Assembly: GCA_003427395.1 (NCBI GenBank)
Contig: BFEA01000005.1
Span: forward strand, 4,479,123 to 4,543,122
Reading direction: 5' to 3'
From: Chara braunii
Lineage: Eukaryota; Streptophyta; Charophyceae; Charales; Characeae
Length of the DNA: 64,000 nt
The translations under genes were made by a program, and so were the position numbers. The notes beneath the pieces are model-generated. The model ran no database searches. It was not told the DNA's origin and worked only from the letters and a program-made list of their open reading frames with translations. Position 1 is the stretch's first letter. Each line of letters opens with the position of its first letter. This document shows positions 33,630-44,400 of this stretch, in pieces.

Positions 33630-34890
33630 TCGAAGTCCTGTGAGAAATATTATATCTTTATCGGTCTATGATATGAATACCCTTCCTACCGCTCGTAGTA
33701 CGAACTATGTTGGGTGCATTTTCCGTTTGTGCATCCTTGGTGTACCAATGATCGTCTTCAGGTTCTTGATAAGTAAATCTGACCTTGGAATGACGCTGCA
33801 GTTTGCAACAACTCAAGGGTTAGGCTTTCCTCCATTAAAACAGTTAGAGAATGCAATACCTTCTCTTCCTTTTCCCTCCCTCCAATCGGAAGTATACCTT
33901 GATCCCGTTGATGTACTCATCAACCGTCATCCTCCCTATCATTTGCCAGTTTGCTCGCTATCATCTCTTCCAATTTCTTCACTTTCATACCTAGATGAAG
34001 CTTCTTCAATCCCTTCCAACTGATATAACTGCGCTTTGAACTGTGGTCTACTAACATGCCTACTCTCTTCCTACTGACTTCATCTGCTAAAATTAGCTGC
34101 CCTTTCGACTTCTTCTTCATCTCCGCCTAGGCTTGGCGGCGAGTGACCAGTTCGTCGCTGATGCCTGTGAGGGTTCCCCCCAGAGAGACCCTAACACAAG
34201 CGGTCTCCTGAAAACTATCTGGATGAGGGCCTTTCTCAGCCTCTGCCAATGAGGCCTTCAGACAGGAGGTTTGCATCTCAGCACCCGCCTCTACCTGTCC
34301 ATCAAAGTCCTACTGGCAATTCCCTTTTGGTGGTTGCCTAATCTCAAGGCAGAAGGGAATGATGTGGTTAGGGTCCCCACATTCGATGGAAGTCCCTCAT
34401 TTCTCCTCGTACGCCATAGGGACGCTGGCATCTTCAGGGTCTTCCAGTGCTCTCGTTCCTCACACCCAGGATTGGGGGGGTATTTATACGGTCTCCTAAA
34501 CCCATCAGCACTATTACTGGAGAGGGCATAGTTGCCCCCTCCTCCACCTTGGTAAGCAGGAGGTTATTGACCACCTTGTGGGGTGCCACAACCTCTACCA
34601 CCGCTTGGAAGCCCCCATGACCTCCAAACCCCCGGCTTGCTCCTGGCCTCTTTTTCCTCCATGGCCTCTTCTTCCTCGACCTCCTCCTCGGCCTCCCCCA
34701 CGATGGCTACAATGATCGCGTAGTCGCCTCCTTCAACTACTTGCCCTCCCTCATACTGCTCAAATTCTAAGTGCCCATAGTCTACCTGTTCAATAGGGAT
34801 CTCCTCTGCGCCTCCTCCCTCCAAGGTGACTAATAGTTTATCTTTGACTTGAATGTTGCCAGAGACTATCTTCCCCTTCCACTTCATACG
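33630..34890 (-). pseudogene. element J: gag tail, protease scrap and Pol C-terminus
   Basis: Three retroelement blocks remain on the minus strand. A gag C-terminal part lies at 34887-34564 (KWKGKIVSGN, VTLEGGGAEEIP, then Glu- and Gly-rich). A protease fragment at 34120-33920 carries MLVDHSSKRSYIS where the family has DSGSTRSYIS, so the catalytic D-S-G is now D-H-S. A Pol chromodomain-like end lies at about 33840-33640. RT, RNase H and integrase are absent, with the protease joined almost directly to the C-terminus. This is a deletion derivative sharing LTR family K. Confidence 0.75.
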
Positions 34891-36435
34891 TCTCTATAAT
34901 AGTGGAAGTTGGCCTGCGCTAAGAACCCAACCTGATCTAACGCATAGTAAAGCCAGCATAGTTGGAACCTTCCTTTTAGGTTTCTGCATACAACTGACTA
35001 TAAGGGCACAAGTAAGGCCATTGCAAGTGTTTTACCATCTGATTGGAAGTTTGTCCATGATCTGGCACTTGCACCAAATCATCCACACTCTTCCGCTGCC
35101 TTTCTGAAATCAGACTTGACTCCAACTCACTTGCAACATGCATGCATGCATAAGCCGATGGCAACCAACTTCTTCAACTCAGAACTCAGCCATGAACTTG
35201 CGCTGGCGACATGCGCCCCCACAGAAGACTCAGAGATATGGCCTCTGGCCGGAAACTCAGTTCAAGTCAACTGTCACAACATGCGGCTATGGCCGCCAAC
35301 ACTGTCTGAAGTCCCCACTGTATACTATCTACACCATCAGCCTCCCTCACTCACGTACGCACGCACAAGGATCCACCCTGAATGTCCACACTACACACAC
35401 ACACACACACGCTGTACACTCCGTCAACGTCAGCAGCTGCGCGACTATGGCCACTGCCGTCTTCCTCCTCCCGGCTATGGTCGTCATCGTCTCCCTCAGC
35501 CCAGCTATGGCCGCCGTCGTCTCCTCAGCCCACTTCGACTACGGGCACCTGCAGACCTCCAGCACAAGTCACTCCAGCAGCGCTTCCACAAGGCTCACAG
35601 GCGAATGAATGAATGACTGGACGCTGCCCCTTTATTTATACTTGGCCCCAGCCCTGGGCCAAAACGCGTGGGCCTCAGAGGCCCAAAACGCGTGGGCCTG
35701 GGGAGCCCCAAACCGCGTGGGAAACCGTGTGGAACTCCCCCTCCCAAACCGTGTGGTACTCCCTGGTACTTGCTGACTGGGCAAGGTGGACTTCCACCTT
35801 GCTGACTCAGACACGACCAGTGGACCCTACGACTTTCTAGGACCAAGGAGTATAGACTTCCAGAAGACCCTAACTAAGCCTAACGGTAACGTACCTAACT
35901 GCTAACACAAAGACCTAGGGATCAAGACCAAGAGAAGGTCATGGCTATGGAGGACCTCGTGATGTGTTAGCAGTAAGAGGGAGATTCAGATATTGATTCT
36001 GACTCAGCCATTCATTGTTATTATTATTATTTCTTGCAGAATAAGCTTGGAAGAGATATGTCATTAGTCTTTTGCTGCTGTACATCTTCTTCTTCTGTGT
36101 TCCTTATTTCTTCCTCCACCCTTGTCTCTTTCTCCTTCCAAGTTCTTTCATTTCTTTTGCAATTGAACAGCATTGTCTTTCCTTGTATATTTGCACTTCT
36201 AAATAGCCAGGATCGTTACAAACAAGAAAAACAACAACAGCAACACAATTTTGCTCAGCAAAACAACACGAGCTTTGCTTGGGAAAACAAATTGGTGGGA
36301 GGAAAATTCAGGAACCAGGCAAGGGAGCACAAGGCAAAAAAAAAATACTAAGTTGTGAGTGAGGACATGAGTAACGATACACGAATCACAACTGCAAATG
36401 TGTTCAAACACTGCCATGGAGTGAATTAGAGGTAC
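34891..36435. other. unassigned sequence, (CA)n tract, possible LTR remnant
   Basis: I recognise no gene. A short (CA)n run is at about 35391-35410. Around 35430-35520, GGCTATGG(t/c) blocks recur at about 17-18 bp spacing. At 35650-35760 GGGCCT(c/g)(a/g)G and AAACCG(c/t)GTGG phrases recur in pairs. Downstream exons of the dehydrogenase gene were looked for on the minus strand and not recognised. Confidence 0.4.
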
Positions 36436-37086
36436 CTGCCCATCGAAGTAGACAACAGCTCCCTTCAAAGACCTTCCATCTGGGCTTGTCTTAGCAAGCT
36501 GAGGGAACTGGTCCAGTGCCTCCCGGGCCCAAAGGAAACGCGACATGAAGAGCAATTTTGGCCCCGCTACAAGATCATAGAGCTTTAGCCCTGCCCAGTA
36601 GTACNNNNNNNNNNNNNNNNNNNNNNNNNNNNNNNNNNNNNNNNNNNNNNNNNNNNNNNNNNNNNNNNNNNNNNNNNNNNNNNNNNNNNNNNNNNNNNNN
36701 NNNNNNNNNNNNNNNNNNNNNNNNNNNNNNNNNNNNNNNNNNNNNNNNNNNNNNNNNNNNNNNNNNNNNNNNNNNNNNNNNNNNNNNNNNNNNNNNNNNN
36801 NNNNNNNNNNNNNNNNNNNNNNNNNNNNNNNNNNNNNNNNNNNNNNNNNNNNNNNNNNNNNNNNNNNNNNNNNNNNNNNNNNNNNNNNNNNNNNNNNNNN
36901 NNNNNNNNNNNNNNNNNNNNNNNNNNNNNNNNNNNNNNNNNNNNNNNNNNNNNNNNNNNNNNNNNNNNNNNNNNNNNNNNNNNNNNNNNNNNNNGCCTCC
37001 CGGGCCCAAAGGAAACGCGACATGAAGAGCAATTTTGGCCCCGCTACAAGATCATAGAGCTTTAGCCCTGCCCAGTAGTACGGGGC
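36436..37086 (-). CDS. SDP6: glycerol-3-phosphate dehydrogenase, exon after intron 2 (split by assembly gap)
   Basis: The exon begins after ...TTATTCCTTCACCGAG (acceptor AG at 37088-37087). It encodes APYYWAGLKLYDLVAGPKLL, then …RSLKGAVVYFDGQ, the conserved middle of FAD-dependent glycerol-3-phosphate dehydrogenases. It ends before a GT donor at 36435-36434, phase 0 at both ends. The assembly places 390 N (36605-36994) inside it, with the same 87 bp on both sides. Counting the duplicate once gives 174 nt, exactly 58 codons in frame. The enzyme oxidises glycerol-3-phosphate to dihydroxyacetone phosphate on the outer face of the inner mitochondrial membrane and passes electrons to ubiquinone. 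Exons for the C-terminal half were not found downstream in the window. Confidence 0.9.
36518..37081. other. 87-bp direct duplication flanking an N gap
   Basis: Positions 36518-36604 and 36995-37081 are identical, and 36605-36994 is N. The pattern is that of two contig ends overlapping by 87 bp that were scaffolded but not merged. The 390 N therefore probably represent no real sequence. Confidence 0.9.
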
Positions 37087-37108
37087 CTCGGTGAAGGAAT
37101 AACATGGA

Positions 37109-37134
37109 CACTGCCCGCTCCAAGTATCGCACAC
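37109..37134 (-). pseudogene. SDP6: glycerol-3-phosphate dehydrogenase, truncated exon 2
   Basis: After an acceptor (…GAAATCGAAG, AG at 37136-37135), the minus strand reads gt-gtg-cga-tac-ttg-gag-cgg-gca-gtg. That completes the split glycine codon of exon 1 and gives VRYLERAV, the next conserved block of the family. The sequence should continue for roughly 43 more residues to the APYYW block. Instead only 22 nt intervene (37108-37087), and these look like a 3' splice-site tract. The end of exon 2 and the start of intron 2 are therefore missing, in the genome or in the assembly. Read straight through, the frame ends at a stop. Confidence 0.8.
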
Positions 37135-37364
37135 CTTCGATTTCAAACAAAAACACAAGGACAAATGTGAAGGGTAAATGCATAGAAGAGATACCGGCAC
37201 AAGAGATACCGTGTTACATGCCCAGATGGGCGATGTACATAATAACCGAGGATCCGCAATGTGATGAAAAGGACTGAATGGACAATGCAGTGCTAGTGAA
37301 ATCTCAACAAGCAGTGTATATCCTGATACATACAACAATGGTGTTTGATACCACAGTGGAAGAT

Positions 37365-37556
37365 TTAGATACAAGTCCTGACCTGACCGGGACTGACCCC
37401 TTTCACGTAGTACAAGATAGCGAAGCAGAAGGCTAGAATACTAATGACGAGCCCAATCAATGTTGCAATGCAGACTAAACATACATCGTTCTCACCACAA
37501 GGTGTGAAGGGGCCTGGCGCTATACACAGGAAGAGGCGCCAGGTCCAGCCATGCAC
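37365..37556 (-). other. hydrophobic open frame in intron 1, possible unassigned exon
   Basis: The minus frame encodes a single strong transmembrane-like segment, CIATLIGLVISILAFCFAIL, followed by YYVKGVSPGQ. A plausible acceptor (…TATGTTTAG) lies before CIATL, and a CAG-GTCAGG donor follows SPGQ at about 37386. Codons look protein-like, but I do not recognise the family. It lies 250 bp upstream of exon 2 of the dehydrogenase gene and is not part of known dehydrogenases. It may be coincidence. Confidence 0.25.
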
Positions 37557-37691
37557 AGACGAAGAGGAGGGGATCAGACGAACAGGAGGGGAGAGAAGGG
37601 AAAGTCGTCAACACCGAGTCTCGTTACAAGTCCCAAATAGTCCCTCGTCAAAATGTCTGAAGTCCAACGTCGAGTCTGGATCCAAATGTCA

Positions 37692-37699
<8 letters not shown>

Positions 37700-37724
<25 letters not shown>
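37700..37724. repeat. (CT)n microsatellite
   Basis: A pure CT run within intron 1 of the dehydrogenase gene, close to the presumed end of LTR C. Confidence 0.93.
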
Positions 37725-37729
<5 letters not shown>

Positions 37730-37749
37730 TCTGCTGATGCAGTGCAGTC

Positions 37750-38524
37750 AGATATTGAGAAGGTGAGAGGGGGATGGTGGACTGAGAAGAGGAAGAAGAA
37801 GAACTCTCTCTCTCATATGCCAGGTACTAACCTGTGAAGGTGGTGCTGTGCTGCAGGTACCTTAAAGACGAAGCTAGAGCCATGGCACTGCAGGTAAAGT
37901 CCCTCTGGCCTCCGCCCCATCTCTCTCTCTATAGTACTACTCTAGCTATGGCGCCCAGCACTAAGACTACTGCTAGCGCTACAAAGCGCCCAGCGCTGAA
38001 GACTACTGCTAGCACTAATACTACTCCTGCAGCGCTCCTCCAGAGTGCTGCTGCCGAAACCTGAAGACTACCTCCTGCCTCCTGAACTGCAGGTGAAGTG
38101 CCTGGGAAGTACCTATGAACTACCTACCTGCCTGCAGGGCTGGCCAGTCCTATATAGTGCTGGCTCGTCCAGGAGGCTGCTCTTGCCAATGCCTCGACGT
38201 GCCCGACCCTGGGGTTGAAGCTCAAATAAAGGTCGTCTTGAAAATAGGCCAGAAATGGCCTGAGCTAAAACCCTGGTCTGGTGCCTAAGTTTCGGGGTAG
38301 GCCGAACTCATGAGGGCCCGGAAATGGCCCTCAGTTTCAGGCTGAAAACACTCAGGGCCGGAAAGGCCCTGATTTAGCCTGAAACGACACAGGGCCTGTA
38401 GGCCCTCGTTTTCAGGCTTTCAGGCTGAAACGACACAGGGCCTGTAGGCCCTTGTTTTCAGGCCTGAAAACGTCACGGGCCTGGATATGGCCCGTGCAGC
38501 CTGTTGCAGGCGCAGCATGTAACA
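37750..38524 (-). mobile_element. 3' LTR of gypsy element C
   Basis: It begins (minus) TGTTACATGCTGCGCC right after a polypurine tract. A likely TATA box, ACTATATAGG, sits at about 38148-38139. At 38335-38465 a roughly 65-bp unit (TTTCAGGCTGAAACGACACAGGGCC) is tandemly repeated. The downstream end (about 37750) is approximate because no second LTR copy was found to compare. Confidence 0.65.
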
Positions 38525-38538
38525 CCCCCCCCTCCTTA
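38525..38538 (-). other. polypurine tract of element C
   Basis: AAGGAGGGGGGGG on the minus strand lies immediately upstream of the LTR start TGTTACATG. It is the usual plus-strand primer site of LTR retrotransposons. Confidence 0.85.
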
Positions 38539-40058
38539 TGAAGTCAAGCCGGGGCGCGGGCGAAGCTGACGATCTGAAGGCGAAACGTGGATGCGGGTGC
38601 GACGTGGAGCCGAAGATACCGGCTTGCCTTGCATCTTTCGTTCGTAGTGTGCGAGAACATCCGGAGCTGTGGCTTGGAGTTCCGCACGGGTTAACCAACG
38701 GTCAGCTTTGTGACTGCAATACGCAAAATGTACCAAGTACTCGGTTGGCCTGTTGCCGTAGCGTCGCTGGGAGATGATGCCCCCGACCTCTTGAAAACCA
38801 TCCATAGAGGGTGGGTCTTGCGATCGTCGCCTGGGAAAATCGTCATGTTCCGCTGGCGTGTAAAGAGCCAATTTGGAGCAATGAAAGACCGGGTAGACAG
38901 GCAAGTGGGCGGGCACCTGAATGGTGAAGGAAGGTCCCTCTGGTGCATCCCCAGCGGGTGCTATGATCGGCCAAGGCCCCATCCATTTCAGGAGGAGCTT
39001 GCGAGAGATATCTTGTTCAAGGCTGAATTCCGCGACGGAAACCCAAACGAGATCGCCGGCGCGGAATGGGTCAGGATGGCGATTGGCCTGTTGGCTCATG
39101 CGTTGCTGTGTCTTGGCCATCTGGTCGCGTGCCTTGACAAGTAGCTCTTGCATCAGACGCAAGAAAAGAAGATGGTCGTCGCTCTCGGCCGTTCGTGGAA
39201 TGATCGTGTCCAATGAAGAAGTGACCGGCGAGCCGTGCTCGAACTCGAAGGGTGACATCCTGATAGCCGGGTGGATGCACGAGTTGTATGCCAACTCGAG
39301 TTCCGGCAGCCGCTCAACCCAATCCTTTTGATCGGGACGGATGAGAGTGCGAAGGAGAATCTGTGCGGTCTGATGCACCCTCTCCGTTTGGCCATCGGTT
39401 TGGGGGTGGCGAGCCGAACTTGGCTTGAGAGATGAGCCCCATCGTTTGATGAGCGCCAACCAAAAATCGGACATGAACCGAGTGTCGTGGTCGCAGCCGA
39501 TTTCCTTGGGGTAACCCTTGTTTCGAATCCAACCGGCGTAAAAAAACTCGGCCAATTCTGGTGCCTTGGCATGATAGCGACAAGGCAGAAACATGGCGAA
39601 CTTGGTGAGTCGGTCGACCACCATGAGAATCCCATCCACTCCGGTCTTGTGCTTCGGGAACGGGCCGGTAATGTCCATGGCGCTTCCCTTCGCCACAAGG
39701 GTACTGGTAATGGTCGCAACTCGCCGTACGGATGATGATTGAGGGATTTGCAACGTCGACAAACCTCACATGACTCGCAATAGCGTGTGACGTCGTCGAG
39801 AAGACCGGGCCACCAAAAGCGCTCGCGGAGTCGGCCAATCGTACGATTGACTCCAAAGTGTCTGGTGGCGGAAGCATCATGGAACTCGCCAAGAAGCTGT
39901 GTGCACAAGTGTAAATCTCGTGGCACACAAAAAAGATCCTTCCCTCGCGCGTGGACGAGCAAGTACCCCTCTTGGATCTGATAGTGCAATGGCGCCGGAT
40001 TAGGAGAGGAGCAATTACTTGTCGCAAAACTCGGGGTCGACTTGGTAGCCGCTAGCAC
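38539..40058 (-). pseudogene. integrase and Pol C-terminus of element C
   Basis: The zinc-binding domain (EFHDASATRHFG … CESCEVCRRC) lies in the frame at about 39930-39740. A -1/+1 shift near 39750 leads to the core frame 39762-38539. That frame is open for 408 codons and carries the catalytic residues in MDITGPFPKH, CDHDTRFMS and TDGQTERVH, the complete D,D,E set. The C-terminus has a GPWPI-type barrel and a chromodomain-like end (YLVHFAYCSHKADRWLTR). It overlaps the polypurine tract. This is the best-preserved integrase core in the window. Confidence 0.9.
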
Positions 40059-40195
40059 TTGAGTGCCTGTACGAAGGCCAATAATTCCTTCTTCCGTGTA
40101 TCGTCAATCGAGGGTCGATTTGGTAGTCGCTAGCACTTGAGCGCCTGTACGAAGGCCAATAATTCCTTTTTCCGTGTATCGTCAATCGAGTGCAC
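40030..40195. repeat. tandem duplication (~88 bp) at the RNase H/integrase junction of element C
   Basis: Two near-identical units, about 40030-40107 and 40118-40195, share TAG(c/t)CGCTAGCACTTGAG and CCTGTACGAAGGCC, then AATAATTCCTT. The duplication interrupts Pol between RNase H and the integrase zinc finger. Confidence 0.88.
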
Positions 40196-41090
40196 GACAA
40201 GCACTTTCTTGCTAAAGTACTCGATCGGGTGCAAGTCCACACCGTCATGTTGCTCGAGGACGGCACCAATGCCATAGGCGGACGCATCGGTAGTGGCACG
40301 TGTCGGCAAAAGCAAATCGTAGATGCGCAACACCTCCGCGGATAGCAATGCGGCTTTGAGAGCCAAAAAGGAAGTCCGCGCATTGTCGTCGAAGTCGAAT
40401 GGTCGGTCCTCACATTGAAGCTTGGATAAAGGAGCCGCGATCTTCAAGTATCCCTTGATGAAGCGTTGATAGTAGCCGGCTAAGCCAAGGAAGGAACCGA
40501 CGTTTGTGGCGGTCTTTGGCTCCGGCCACTCTTGCATGGCTTGAATCTTGTCCGACAATGGACTGATGCCCTCCAGTGTGACAAAATGACCCAAGTATTC
40601 CAGCTCTTGCCGAACAAATTCGCACTTGTCGCGGTTGGTTTTGTACTTGGCGCGGCTGAGCGTCTCCAGCACTCGTCGAAGGTGCTCAAGATCATCCTCC
40701 AATGTCCGTCTATAGACGAGGATGTCGTCCAAGTAGACTAGTACGAACCGGTCCAGCATCCCACGGAACTCGTTGGTCATTGTCGCTTGAAAGGTCGTCG
40801 GGGCATTTGTGAGGCCAAAAGGCATAACGATCCACTCAAAATGTCCGTACCGCATCTTGAACGTGGATTTGTAGCAATCTTGCGGGCGTATCAAGATTTG
40901 ATGGTAGCCCGACTTCAAGTCCAACTTCGAGAAGAATTTCGCGCCGCCCAAACGCTCAAGAAGGTCGTCAATCCGCGGAAGAGGTCCCGCATTCTTGACG
41001 GTTTGTGCGTTGAGCTTGCGGTAGTCGATGCACAAGTGAAGATCCTTGTTCTTCTTCGTACGAAGAGAATTGGCGCACCGTATGGTGAGC
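40130..41090 (-). pseudogene. reverse transcriptase and RNase H of element C
   Basis: A single open frame from 41035 to 40130 holds RT from MCIDYRKLNAQTVKNAGPLP through LVYLDDILVY (catalytic YLDD, about 40730) and the thumb (VGSFLGLAGYYQRFI). It then continues into RNase H with TTDASAYGIGAVLEQHDG (about 40290). The fingers region (41100-41035) is in a neighbouring frame with [17 protein letters not shown], so one frameshift lies near 41040. The frame runs into the tandem duplication at its 3' end. Confidence 0.92.
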
Positions 41091-41781
41091 TACTAGGGCA
41101 GATCCAGCCCTTATCCAAAAGATCGTCGAGTTGAGCGCGGAGAACCTCAAGCTCTTCCTCGCTCATGCGATAGATGCATCCTTTCGGCGGCACAGCACCG
41201 GCCTCAAGGATGATCTCGTGGGAGATCGGTCGATCCGGCACCACACCGCTAAGAGACTCAAAGATGTCGGTGAACTCGTCGAGCAGCCGCACCACTCCGG
41301 GGTCCGAAGACAAACCCGTAGGTGAAGATTCGGTCGTCGCGGCGGCTCGTAGAAAGCATAGGCCTATCTCGGCGGTCCGCTCGTAAGCGCAAGTGGCCCG
41401 AAAAGACTTGGTCGTTACAACTTGGCACCGGATCAAGGAGTGCGGAAGAGGAATGGTACACCGCACCTCGGCGTCGAAGGCCTCGCGAACGGTAAGTGTC
41501 CGCTGATGGAAGTTAACCGTGTGATCCGCACTTGCAAGCCAAGGCATCCCCAAAATAATGTCGAAGTTCGTGTCTAAGACGTCAAATGTCACCGGTTCGC
41601 AGGCATGAGGTGCGAAATAAACTGGCACGGCTTCAATGTAGCGATCAAGGAGTTGTTGTGTCCGACCGTCCGCCAACTTGATTGTCGTCGGGTTTGGCTT
41701 CCTTCGAACTTGTGCGCCAAGGCCGGCCCTTTGCATAAAGGACTGGCTGATGAAATTGCGAGTCGCGTCATTATCCAGCAA
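40915..41781 (-). pseudogene. protease and RT start of element C
   Basis: The frame begins with the protease: MLDNDATRNFIS where the family has L-D-S/T-G-A-T, so the active-site glycine is aspartate and the serine is asparagine. The remainder is typical: KLADGRTQQLLDRYIE and FDIILGMPWL. The linker before RT contains SGVVPDRPISHEIILEAG and then RT fingers. The altered catalytic motif predicts an inactive protease although the frame is open for 289 codons. Confidence 0.87.
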
Positions 41782-41850
41782 AGCGATGCAGGACGCTTGC
41801 CCAACTTGGATGCGGACATAAAGGAGCGGTGTGTTGTTATCATCGTACCG

Positions 41851-43864
41851 CTACATGCGAAACTCGCGGGCCACCTTGGTAACATACGCAAGGATGTCCC
41901 CAACCGCAGCTTCATCATCCGTCGGCGAAGATGGTCGTGCATAGAAGGCTAAGTATGTGTGGAGATGGGCGCATAGTGTTGCGCATTGCGGTCCCGGCAA
42001 GCAACCTGTGGAAGGGAGAGGAAGCCATGCAAAATCCTCGAACGTCAACGGGTCCAAGACTTCTATGTTGAACTCGTGCGTTGAATCCCTTGAAGAGCCA
42101 CTTGAAGACGATCTACTGTTGTTGTTGCCGGACGGAGAAGAAGCCCCACACACATCTTGTCCTTGAGCTTGAGAACCCAGCGAAGGAACGAGCCGGGCAG
42201 CATAGTCCTCATAAGAATACAAAAGAGGACTGTCGACTTCCGCATGTGCCTCGGAATGAAGAGAGGTCGCTCGCGAAGCAACCGATTCCGAAGGCGTCGA
42301 GAGTGCAGCCGCATCACTCTCGGCGGTGCTCACTTTCCCGAAGGGGATTTGCCTTGGACTGGCGTGGGGCACGTTGCGGTGTTGTGCACCGCGCTGTTGC
42401 ACCACAAGCAGTATCGGTACTTAGACCGGATGCGGTACACGCCTTCCGAGATACCGTAATGTGTCCAAGGCTCTTGAGCCGCTGGTCCAGCCCCGGGGGC
42501 TGAATTGGTGTGTGTCTTCGGTTTGCCGCGTCCTCGCCCTCTGGCGGGGCGGCCACCATCCCGAGCGGCTGCCAATCTCTCTCCTTCCTGAGAAGAGGCA
42601 ACCTCGTTTGAAGGGTTAGTCGTTGTAGTTGTTGCGACCACGGCCACTTTCGGCCGATGTTGTCCTCTGCCCTGGCCTGCAGCAGACGAATGGCCCAAAT
42701 TCTTGGCTTCTATGTTCGTCATGATGATCTGTGAGGCTTTATCAAAAAGCTTCTCACTTGTGGTGAGCGTCTCCGCAACTTGCGTCAAGGGGTTCTGCAA
42801 CGCCAGGCAGCTCCTTCAGATGAAGAAGTGCTTGATAGCGACAAATGTCGACGGCAAGTTGGGCGTGGATGCCAAGCATTGGCACTCGGTGATCCAGTCC
42901 GTGCTTGGCAGGTCGTTCTGATAGAACAATTGAAGTTTCTCGGCTGGCTGAAGCTCTACTTGGAACCGCTTATGCCATGTTGCCTTGAGATCAGCCCAGC
43001 TGATCTTTGTATGCAGCTCGGAGACTGCGACGTTGTGCGTGGACAACATGTTGTCCAACCATGCCTGGCACGCGCCTCCCGAGCGGGAGTATAAGTATGC
43101 GTGCCGGTTCGGGTTGATGACGTGTTGAATGTCCAACTTCAGCTCAAACTGGGGCCACCATGGGATCAGGTCCGTCTTCGTTGCATCGCAGAAGATCGGG
43201 AGGCCGTCAAACTTCGGGATGCTCTCGCGATTAGTCGCGGCCGGACTGGCTGCGGCGACGCAAATCTACTGGTCAATCCGCTGATTTGTCGTTAGAGCGC
43301 CGTCCTTGAGAGTCTCGACGTCAATTTCCAAGACGTTGACGCGGTCCATCAAGTTGGAGGGTCCGGTGGGGTGGCTGTTGCAAGTTGCTGTTCCAGCCGG
43401 CGTACCCGGTCAAGCAGTTCGTCAATAATTCGAATTTGCTTCCGGACCAGGGTGTCCACGCAAAGGATGTCCTCTTGCTGTGCTGCACAGGTGGCAACCA
43501 AGTCGCTCACATGTTCGATTGTGGTGGCAAGGCAAACAGAGGGGGCACCCTCCTCTTCAGCAGCCACTGCCCATTCGTCGGCGATCACCTCGATATCACC
43601 CTCACATTCAAGGAGTTTGTCTCGGTGTAGCCGACGGCGTTCGTGTGCGGTCTTCCTTGCTGCCTCAGCGTCCACCTGTTGCTGCTGTTCAGCAAGGCGA
43701 CGCTGTTCCTCTGCTTCCTCATCTTCCTTCTTACGGGCGGATGTTGCCGCAGCTGCCCGTTGCTTGAATTCTGCTACCATGTTCAGCATGCGGGCCTCAT
43801 AGGCCTCGGTAGTCTCGCCTGGCTGCTGCTCCATGCCGCTTGTCTTTGAGCGGGTGAGCACCAT
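41851..43864 (-). pseudogene. gag of element C
   Basis: The start ATG is at 43864 (MVLTRSKTSGMEQQPGETTE). A coiled coil rich in A/E/R covers residues ~35-80, and the frame runs to 43349. The capsid continues in other frames (ADLKATWHKRFQVEL near 43040; DWITECQCLASTPNLPS near 42885). The nucleocapsid CCHC knuckle CLWCNSAVHNTATC is intact at about 42418-42377, and a basic GRGRGKPK tract precedes it. At least three frameshifts break it. Confidence 0.87.
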
Positions 43865-44400
43865 GCACTGACGTGACCTGCTGCGTGACTGGTTGCTGAC
43901 GTGGCACTGCTGCCGTGTCCTGCTGACGTGGCCCGCTGACGTGGCAACTCACCAATGTCGCCGCAGGGGGTACCCGAAGGCAGATAGGGAATACCAGAAG
44001 GGGCAACGACATAGGTGGGGAGGGGTGGGATAAATCGCCCAGATAAGGAGTCACTAATCAAAAAAAGAAAAGTCATAACTTTGCAAAAATTCGAGAGAAA
44101 AGAAACAAATACTCGTTTGCAAGTTCAGTAGGCCCCTGAATTCCCTTGAAGTGCGAAATTATCAATGAGAAAAAATTTCGAACTTTCATACCGCAACCGA
44201 TTTCCTGATAAAAGAATTCTGAAATGAAGTACAAAAAAAAAATTCGGAATTGCACAGATGAGGGTACGTGCAGTTTGGAGAATGATCACTGCAAGAGGGA
44301 TTCCCATACCGTTTTTAAAAAAAACGAATTTTGGAATAAAAAAATATTCCAAATAACGGGAATTTGCAACAGGAAATCGAAATTTTTGAAAACTTTCAAA
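43865..44400. other. leader-like sequence upstream of element C gag, no 5' LTR seen
   Basis: A direct repeat of GCTGACGTGGC(a/c)(c/a) occurs three times at 43893-43950. Beyond about 44050 the sequence is A+T rich, with runs of A. Nothing resembles the LTR at 37750-38524, and no canonical TGGTATC primer site is adjacent, so the element is probably 5' truncated. Confidence 0.5.

Noticed and set aside
36199-37374. A single 391-codon frame with two copies of the same dehydrogenase segment
   Set aside because: The duplication is the 87-bp contig overlap on either side of the N gap. The frame also reads through both introns, so it is not one protein.
38539-39331. Plus-strand frames of 80-145 codons opposite the element C integrase
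   Set aside because: They are antisense shadows of a recognisable minus-strand integrase with catalytic D,D,E motifs.
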